This document shows, in pieces, positions 5,139-9,135 of a DNA stretch of 9,135 bases. The notes beneath the pieces were generated by a model. It was not told where the DNA came from, did not search any database, and saw only the letters and a program-made list of their open reading frames with translations. How positions within the stretch are numbered: position 1 is the first letter of the stretch; every line of letters begins with the position of its first letter. Source of the stretch: Candidatus Nitrosopumilus sp. GTDB lineage: Archaea; Thermoproteota; Nitrososphaeria; Nitrososphaerales; Nitrosopumilaceae. A program made the position numbers and the translations under genes. The DNA lies in NCBI GenBank assembly GCA_018674605.1, contig JABGZU010000030.1:1-9135 (forward strand), in the 5' to 3' direction.

Positions 5139-5911
5139 TAGGAGTTCACCAATTTTCTTACTTGTTCTTCAATATTATCGCTTTTCATTATACTTGAGCC
5201 TATCAAAAATGCATCAGCACCACATTTTTTCAGATATCTAATATCTTCAGAGGGACTAATTCCACTTTCAGATAAAATAAGTCTAGAATCATCATAATCA
5301 GATAAAACTAATTCAGTGGTTTTAAGATCAATTTCTAATGTATCTAAATTACGGTTATTAATTCCAATAATGTCAGCTTTTGTTTTTAATGCATTTTGAA
5401 ATTCTTCTTTAGTGTGAACTTCAAGTAAAATATTCAAACCTTGTTTATGTCCATAACCAATGAATTCATCAATATCAGTAAGGAATTTTTGATCAAAAAG
5501 GGATTGAATAACTAACATGTAATCAGCTCCAATTTTTTTTGCAGTATCAATTTGGATCTTATCAATCATAATGTCTTTCATCAATAAGGGCACATCTACA
5601 GCGTTTCTCACTTTGATGAAATATTCAGGGGAACCATTAAACAAATGAGGTTGAGTTAAAACAGATAGTGCTTTTGAGCCTCCAGCAATCATCTGTTTTG
5701 CAATATTACTAGGATCACCAATTGTTCTAATTTTACCTAAAGAGGGAGATGAAAATTTTACTTCAGTAAGTAATGTTGCGTGAGGGTTAGATGTAATAAT
5801 TTGTTTAAAATCCTTCTCTGATTTTTGTAAATTAACATCAACATCATACACACCATCATCAATTGCAATTTGAGAATTATTTACTAATTTTTTTAAAATA
5901 TTTTCAGCCAT
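5135..5911 (-). CDS. trpC: Indole-3-glycerol phosphate synthase
   Basis: A TIM-barrel enzyme that closes the indole ring, converting carboxyphenylaminodeoxyribulose phosphate to indole-3-glycerol phosphate. In the 258-residue form, the catalytic residues match those of Sulfolobus TrpC: Glu50 and Lys52 in EVKFSSPS, Lys112 in LLMKDI, Glu164 in LLEVH, Asn185 in INNRNL and Ser216 in SESGI. It is single-domain; no TrpF is fused to it. The ATG at 5911 is preferred to the TTG at 5914 because AAGGAG (5919-5924) sits seven nt before it, the same spacing as in trpG. It overlaps the end of trpD by 8 nt, and its TGA stop overlaps the TTG start of trpB. Confidence 0.95.
   Translation of the reverse strand: MAENILKKLVNNSQIAIDDGVYDVDVNLQKSEKDFKQIITSNPHATLLTEVKFSSPSLGKIRTIGDPSNIAKQMIAGGSKALSVLTQPHLFNGSPEYFIKVRNAVDVPLLMKDIMIDKIQIDTAKKIGADYMLVIQSLFDQKFLTDIDEFIGYGHKQGLNILLEVHTKEEFQNALKTKADIIGINNRNLDTLEIDLKTTELVLSDYDDSRLILSESGISPSEDIRYLKKCGADAFLIGSSIMKSDNIEEQVRKLVNSY
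5146..5150 (-). promoter_or_regulatory. Shine-Dalgarno site of trpB
   Basis: GGTGA inside the end of trpC, seven nt before the TTG start of trpB. It pairs with the 3' part of the anti-Shine-Dalgarno sequence and supports the TTG start. Confidence 0.5.
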
Positions 5912-6950
5912 CAATAATCTCCTTTAATTTTTCAATATTGCCAATATCAGTCACAAATCTCTCCAATAGATTCATGGCCTTACCTTCAATAATTGTATTT
6001 AATGCAAGTTCAACACCATCTTCAAAACTATTTACAACATTTCCAACCAATAATCCTGCAGCAGCATTTAATGCAGTAGTTTCAATCATGGATTGATTAG
6101 CAGTATTATTTAACACTCCAACAAAAGAATCAATTGCATCTTTTTTAGTTTTAATTTGGATATCCGTAAGAGATGATTTATGCAATCCTAAAAATTCAGG
6201 ATCAATTGTATTAACTGAAACAACATTATTTTTTAAAATACAAACACTATTTGTAGAACTTGTAGAAAACTCATCCATTCCATCATTGGATCTAACAGTC
6301 ATTATATTTTCTACGCCTTTTCTTTTTAAAATTTGAGGCAATCTAGTAAGAAAGTCATTTGAAAAAACACCAATAAGTTGATTTTTTACATTAGCAGGGT
6401 TGGATAGGGGTCCAAGTAAATTAAATGCAGTTCTTGTTCCAAGTTGTTTTCTAGCAGTAGAAACATTTTTCATTGCAGGGTGAAATTTTTGTGCAAACAT
6501 AAAACAAATTCTATGTTTTTCTAAAATATCTGCAACAACTGAGGGTTCAGAGTTTAAATCATATCCAAAGTATTCAAAAATATCTGCACTTCCTGAAATT
6601 CCAGAACTTGAACGATTTCCATGTTTAGCTACCATACCTCCAGCAGCTGCAACTACAAATGATGCAGTTGTAGAAACATTGAATGTTTGAAGTTTATCCC
6701 CACCAGTACCACACATATCAATGACGGTTTCATTATTTTCAGGCGTAACTTTAAGAGATAATTCTTGCATTTTATCAAGCATTCCAAGTAATTCATCATC
6801 AGTTTCACCTTTCTGAGATAAATTAGATAAAATTCCCATGTTTTGATCATCTGTTGTTTTACCAGATAGTACTTCAGACATGATTTCGGTCATTTGATCA
6901 TAAGTAAGATCAATCTTTTGCTCTAATTTTGAAATGTATTGAGAAATCAT
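5904..6950 (-). CDS. trpD: Anthranilate phosphoribosyltransferase
   Basis: Transfers the phosphoribosyl group of PRPP to anthranilate, the second step of the branch. The 348-residue length is normal. Conserved blocks are DMCGTGGDKLQTFNVST (78-94), which binds PRPP, KHGNRSSS (109-116), HPAM (157-160), RKQLGTRTAFNLLGPLSNP (167-185) for the anthranilate channel, and the Asp226-Glu227 pair in NDGMDEF, which binds magnesium. The N-terminal helical domain is present. The ATG overlaps the trpG stop (ATGA). Its upstream AGGTTA is a weak, distant ribosome site, so it probably depends on coupling to trpG translation. It is a stand-alone TrpD, not fused to TrpG. Confidence 0.96.
   Translation of the reverse strand: MISQYISKLEQKIDLTYDQMTEIMSEVLSGKTTDDQNMGILSNLSQKGETDDELLGMLDKMQELSLKVTPENNETVIDMCGTGGDKLQTFNVSTTASFVVAAAGGMVAKHGNRSSSGISGSADIFEYFGYDLNSEPSVVADILEKHRICFMFAQKFHPAMKNVSTARKQLGTRTAFNLLGPLSNPANVKNQLIGVFSNDFLTRLPQILKRKGVENIMTVRSNDGMDEFSTSSTNSVCILKNNVVSVNTIDPEFLGLHKSSLTDIQIKTKKDAIDSFVGVLNNTANQSMIETTALNAAAGLLVGNVVNSFEDGVELALNTIIEGKAMNLLERFVTDIGNIEKLKEIIDG
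5919..5924 (-). promoter_or_regulatory. Shine-Dalgarno site of trpC
   Basis: AAGGAG inside the end of trpD, seven nt before the ATG at 5911. With the TTG at 5914 the spacing would be only four nt, so it argues for the ATG. Confidence 0.7.
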
Positions 6951-7537
6951 TTTTCTTTAACCTGTCTAACAAAATTACCCAGAATTATTTTTCCATCTTC
7001 AGTCATTATAGATTCTGGATGAAATTGTACACCTTGAATTAAAAATTCTTTGTGCTTAATTGCCATTATTTCTCCATCATCACTAGCAGTAGCAATAACT
7101 TCTAAAACATCAGGGATTATTGTTTTATCTCCAACTAGACTATGATAGCGAGTAGCTCTAAATGGATTTTTTACTTTTTTAAATAATTCAGAATCAGTAT
7201 GATTTACTGGACTAGTTTTTCCATGTCTAACACATCCAGCATTTGTAACTTTACCTCCAAACGCAGCAATAATTCCTTGATGTCCAAGACAAACTCCCAA
7301 AATAGGAGTAGTAGAACCAAGATCTTTTATGACATCGCTACATATTCCAAAATACTTTTTCTCTTCAGGAGTACCTGGACCTGGAGAAATAATTATTGCA
7401 TCATAATTATTTTCTTTAATTTGTGAAATTGTAATTTTATCATTTCTAATCACATCACATTGAACTCCTAATTCACCAAGATATTGTGCTATGTTGTAAA
7501 CAAATGAATCGTAATTATCAATAATTAAAAATTTCAA
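6947..7537 (-). CDS. trpG: Anthranilate synthase, glutamine amidotransferase subunit
   Basis: A class I glutamine amidotransferase that releases ammonia from glutamine for TrpE. The 196-residue protein shows DNYDSFVYNIAQYL (7-20), the oxyanion region SPGPGTPEE (51-59), the nucleophile Cys83 in GVCLGHQG, and the His173/Glu175 pair in QFHPES. All three catalytic residues are present. In some organisms the same subunit also serves p-aminobenzoate synthase. The start is TTG at 7537, overlapping the trpE stop as TTGA. The best Shine-Dalgarno in the window, AGGAGG at 7545-7550, lies seven nt upstream of it, which makes the unusual codon convincing. It precedes trpD with an ATGA overlap. Confidence 0.95.
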   Translation of the reverse strand: MKFLIIDNYDSFVYNIAQYLGELGVQCDVIRNDKITISQIKENNYDAIIISPGPGTPEEKKYFGICSDVIKDLGSTTPILGVCLGHQGIIAAFGGKVTNAGCVRHGKTSPVNHTDSELFKKVKNPFRATRYHSLVGDKTIIPDVLEVIATASDDGEIMAIKHKEFLIQGVQFHPESIMTEDGKIILGNFVRQVKEK

Positions 7538-8883
7538 TTAGATGCCTCCTTTAATGCTTGAAGCATTGCACCGGCCTTGTGTTCTGTTTCTTTAAATTCA
7601 TTTTCTGCAACAGAATCAGAAACAATTCCAGCACCGGATTGTACAAATCCTTTATTGTCTTTAATGAATATACTTCTAATCGCAATTGCAAAATCACAAC
7701 ATCCATTGTATGAAAAATAACCTACAGCTCCAGCATATGGTCCTCTTTTTTCAGATTCAAATTCATCAATTATCTGCATTGCTCTAACTTTTGGAGCCCC
7801 TGAAACAGTTCCAGCAGGAAATACTGCCTGAAATGCATCAAACATATCATTTTTTGAATCTAAAGTCCCTACAACATGACTAACAATATGTTGAACATGA
7901 CTAAATCGCTTAATTTGCATCAAAGATTCAGGATGAACAGTACCATATTTACAAACTCTACCAATATCATTACGACCTAAATCAACAAGCATAGTGTGTT
8001 CTGCTAATTCTTTTTCGTCATGAATTAATTCATCAGATAATGCTTTATTTTTTTCTTCATTATCAGTAATTTTTCGAGTTCCTGCAATTGGAAAAGTTTC
8101 AACTTTATCATCAGTGATTCTAACTAACATTTCAGGGGATGCTCCAATGATTACTTTAGAATCTTGTTTTAAGTGATACATGTAGGGAGAGGGATTTAAT
8201 TTTCGTAGTGTTTGATATAATTTTAAATCATCACCGCTAGTTTCAAATTCAAATTTACGAGATAAAACTACTTGAAAAATATCACCATCATGAATATACT
8301 GTTTTGCTTTATTTACAATGTTTGAAAATTTTTTTCTATCCATATTAGGAACAACATCACTTGAAAAAAATTCTCCGAATGTGTCATCACCCATAATTAA
8401 TTTATCAAATCTGTTTTCATCATGATAAAAATAAAATAATTTTTTATCAACATTGTCATATAGTAATCCGTCATCATAAATTCCAAATTCCATTAAAGGT
8501 TGATCAAAATTATTTTCATTAGAAATATCTTCAACTAATTCAATAGCATCATAATTTACAACACCTACAGCTCCACCAAGATAACGATATTTTTGATCAT
8601 TTGATTTTCCAAGTAATTTTTTTAATTCATTAAAAGGATCACGGGTTTGAATTACAGTGATTTTATTATTTTCAATAATCTCGACTTTATCAGAATATCC
8701 TTTAAAAATAATTTTAGGATCAAACCCCATTACAGATGTTTCAGCCAATACCTCAGGACCAGATAAAGACTCAAAGAGAAAAGAATGAGAATAATTTCGA
8801 GAAATTTTATTATAAATTTGAAATTGATTTTCAGATAAATCTAATGGTATTACTTTTGCTTGAGCATTTCCAAAGGTGTCCAC
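7534..8883 (-). CDS. trpE: Anthranilate synthase component I
   Basis: Converts chorismate and ammonia to anthranilate, the committed step of tryptophan synthesis, in complex with TrpG. The 449-residue protein has the chorismate-binding enzyme blocks NPSPYMYHL (230-238), ASPE (248-251), PIAGTR (265-270), EHTMLVDLGRND (295-306), FPAGTVSGAPK (355-365), GAGIV (417-421) and the magnesium-site glutamates Glu429 and Glu432. LFES (36-39) corresponds to the LLES element that binds tryptophan in other TrpE proteins, so feedback inhibition is probable. The GTG start at 8883 is the only in-frame choice near the N-terminus. A TATA-like box about 29 nt upstream suggests a leaderless transcript. First gene of the operon. 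Confidence 0.96.
   Translation of the reverse strand: MDTFGNAQAKVIPLDLSENQFQIYNKISRNYSHSFLFESLSGPEVLAETSVMGFDPKIIFKGYSDKVEIIENNKITVIQTRDPFNELKKLLGKSNDQKYRYLGGAVGVVNYDAIELVEDISNENNFDQPLMEFGIYDDGLLYDNVDKKLFYFYHDENRFDKLIMGDDTFGEFFSSDVVPNMDRKKFSNIVNKAKQYIHDGDIFQVVLSRKFEFETSGDDLKLYQTLRKLNPSPYMYHLKQDSKVIIGASPEMLVRITDDKVETFPIAGTRKITDNEEKNKALSDELIHDEKELAEHTMLVDLGRNDIGRVCKYGTVHPESLMQIKRFSHVQHIVSHVVGTLDSKNDMFDAFQAVFPAGTVSGAPKVRAMQIIDEFESEKRGPYAGAVGYFSYNGCCDFAIAIRSIFIKDNKGFVQSGAGIVSDSVAENEFKETEHKAGAMLQALKEASN
7545..7550 (-). promoter_or_regulatory. Strong Shine-Dalgarno site of trpG
   Basis: AGGAGG inside the end of trpE, seven nt before the TTG start of trpG. It lets ribosomes re-initiate after the trpE stop and decides the TTG start. 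Confidence 0.75.
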
Positions 8884-8904
8884 CCATAGACAAAATTTTG
8901 ACTG

Positions 8905-8919
8905 TTTATTATTTAATAG
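8905..8919 (-). promoter_or_regulatory. Putative TATA box of the trp operon
   Basis: On the minus strand CTATTAAATAATAAA is centred about 29 nt upstream of the GTG start of trpE. That places transcription initiation at or within a few nt of the start codon, consistent with the absence of a ribosome site in front of trpE. Confidence 0.5.
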
Positions 8920-8947
8920 TTAAGAAGGAAAATGTGCTAAAAACAGA

Positions 8948-8967
8948 TGTAAAACAATAGATTTACA
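8948..8967. promoter_or_regulatory. Candidate operator dyad TGTAAA-N8-TTTACA
   Basis: A perfect 6-bp inverted repeat with an 8-nt spacer, the shape of a site bound by a dimeric helix-turn-helix regulator. A second, offset pair AGATGT (8945-8950) and ACATCT (8969-8974) flanks it. It lies about 30 bp upstream of the trp TATA box and about 35 bp upstream of the divergent TATA box, so it could influence either promoter. No regulator gene is identified. Confidence 0.4.
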
Positions 8968-8980
8968 GACATCTATTCAT

Positions 8981-8997
8981 TACGGTATAGTACGGTA
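8981..8997 (+). repeat. Direct repeat TACGGTA, 10-bp period
   Basis: TACGGTA occurs at 8981-8987 and again at 8991-8997, so the copies are one DNA turn apart and face the same side of the helix. The second copy abuts the TATA-like box at 9000-9007. This is a plausible activator or repressor site for the divergent gene, and its two CGG steps stand out in AT-rich DNA. Confidence 0.4.
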
Positions 8998-8999
8998 CC

Positions 9000-9007
9000 T
9001 TTATACA
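9000..9007 (+). promoter_or_regulatory. Putative TATA box of the right-edge gene
   Basis: TTTATACA is centred about 25 nt upstream of the ATG at 9029, the standard distance for an archaeal leaderless transcript. Confidence 0.5.
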
Positions 9008-9028
9008 ATAGTTGATCGCTATAAAATC

Positions 9029-9135
9029 ATGATGAAAATGAGTAGCAGAACAATGATGCAAAATACAAAATTGCATCAAGGTATACAATCATCAGTTTCA
9101 AGCGTAGAGTGTTATGTTTGTGGAAAAGGATTATC
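9029..9135 (+). CDS. N-terminal fragment of a probable zinc-binding protein
   Basis: The first 35 codons of a gene cut by the right edge. The N-terminus is methionine-rich and polar (Met at 1, 2, 4, 9 and 10), then a serine-rich stretch leads into Cys-Tyr-Val-Cys-Gly-Lys-Gly at about residues 28-34. CxxCGKG is a typical first knuckle of a zinc ribbon or zinc finger, but the second half is not visible. Start codons at 9029, 9032 and 9038 are all possible; 9029 fits the TATA box best. It diverges from trpE across 145 nt that hold two candidate regulatory elements. It does not resemble a TrpY-type regulator in the part seen. Confidence 0.6.
   Translation, partial: MMKMSSRTMMQNTKLHQGIQSSVSSVECYVCGKGL

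Noticed and set aside
5863..6096. Plus-strand 77-codon frame
   Set aside because: Antisense to the trpD/trpC junction, both of which are well-identified genes.
6653..6850. Minus-strand 65-codon frame
   Set aside because: Out-of-frame reading inside trpD.
7199..7426. Plus-strand 75-codon frame
   Set aside because: Antisense to trpG; low-complexity Ser/Asn content with no motif.
8830..8887. Out-of-frame ATG four nt before the trpE start, considered as a leader peptide
   Set aside because: It opens only 18 codons that overlap trpE, contain no tryptophan run (one Trp) and no terminator or attenuator hairpin, so an attenuation leader is not supported.
8736..8960. Plus-strand 74-codon frame
   Set aside because: Antisense to the start and promoter of trpE; no motif and no promoter of its own.
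8979..9000. TACGGTA copies considered as the start of a CRISPR array or attachment site
   Set aside because: Only two 7-nt copies, no spacers of regular length, and no cas or integrase genes nearby.

Overview
The window looks like chromosomal DNA of a low-GC ammonia-oxidising archaeon of the Nitrosopumilus type (Thaumarchaeota/Nitrososphaerota). This assignment is inferred, not proven. The clues are the very AT-rich sequence, archaeal TATA-like boxes about 20-30 nt upstream of start codons (leaderless mRNAs), Shine-Dalgarno sites only in front of operon-internal genes, an archaeal-looking trp gene set, a Rad3/DinG-type helicase and many miniature zinc-binding proteins.

The right half (3942-8883, minus strand) is a tight tryptophan operon, trpE-trpG-trpD-trpC-trpB. 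TrpE and TrpG make anthranilate from chorismate and glutamine. TrpD adds the phosphoribosyl group, TrpC forms indole-3-glycerol phosphate, and TrpB joins indole to serine. Neighbouring genes overlap by 4-8 nt. Two of them (trpG and trpB) start with TTG. trpF and trpA are not in the window: the operon ends tail to tail, 4 nt from a small plus-strand zinc-finger gene. A TATA-like box suits a leaderless trpE mRNA, and an inverted repeat and a direct repeat lie between trpE and a divergent, truncated plus-strand gene at the right edge.

The left half (1-3937) is accessory-like and made of small genes. In order: the start of a Rad3/DinG-like helicase (minus, cut by the left edge); a GIY-YIG-like protein lacking the usual catalytic arginine; a 43-residue C2H2 zinc finger; a 312-nt gene-free stretch with an inverted repeat; a cytosolic DUF922-like HEXXH metallopeptidase (minus); two tiny hypothetical ORFs; a cysteine-rich zinc-ribbon-like protein (minus); and, diverging from it, a probable three-gene operon (tandem CCHC zinc protein, acidic protein of unknown function, basic winged-helix-like protein). 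Two overlapping mini-ORFs follow, the second a zinc finger.

No rRNA, tRNA, CRISPR array, insertion sequence or integrase was seen. The most unusual content is the density of zinc-binding miniproteins (up to five in 9 kb) and the orderly start-site arrangement of the trp operon.
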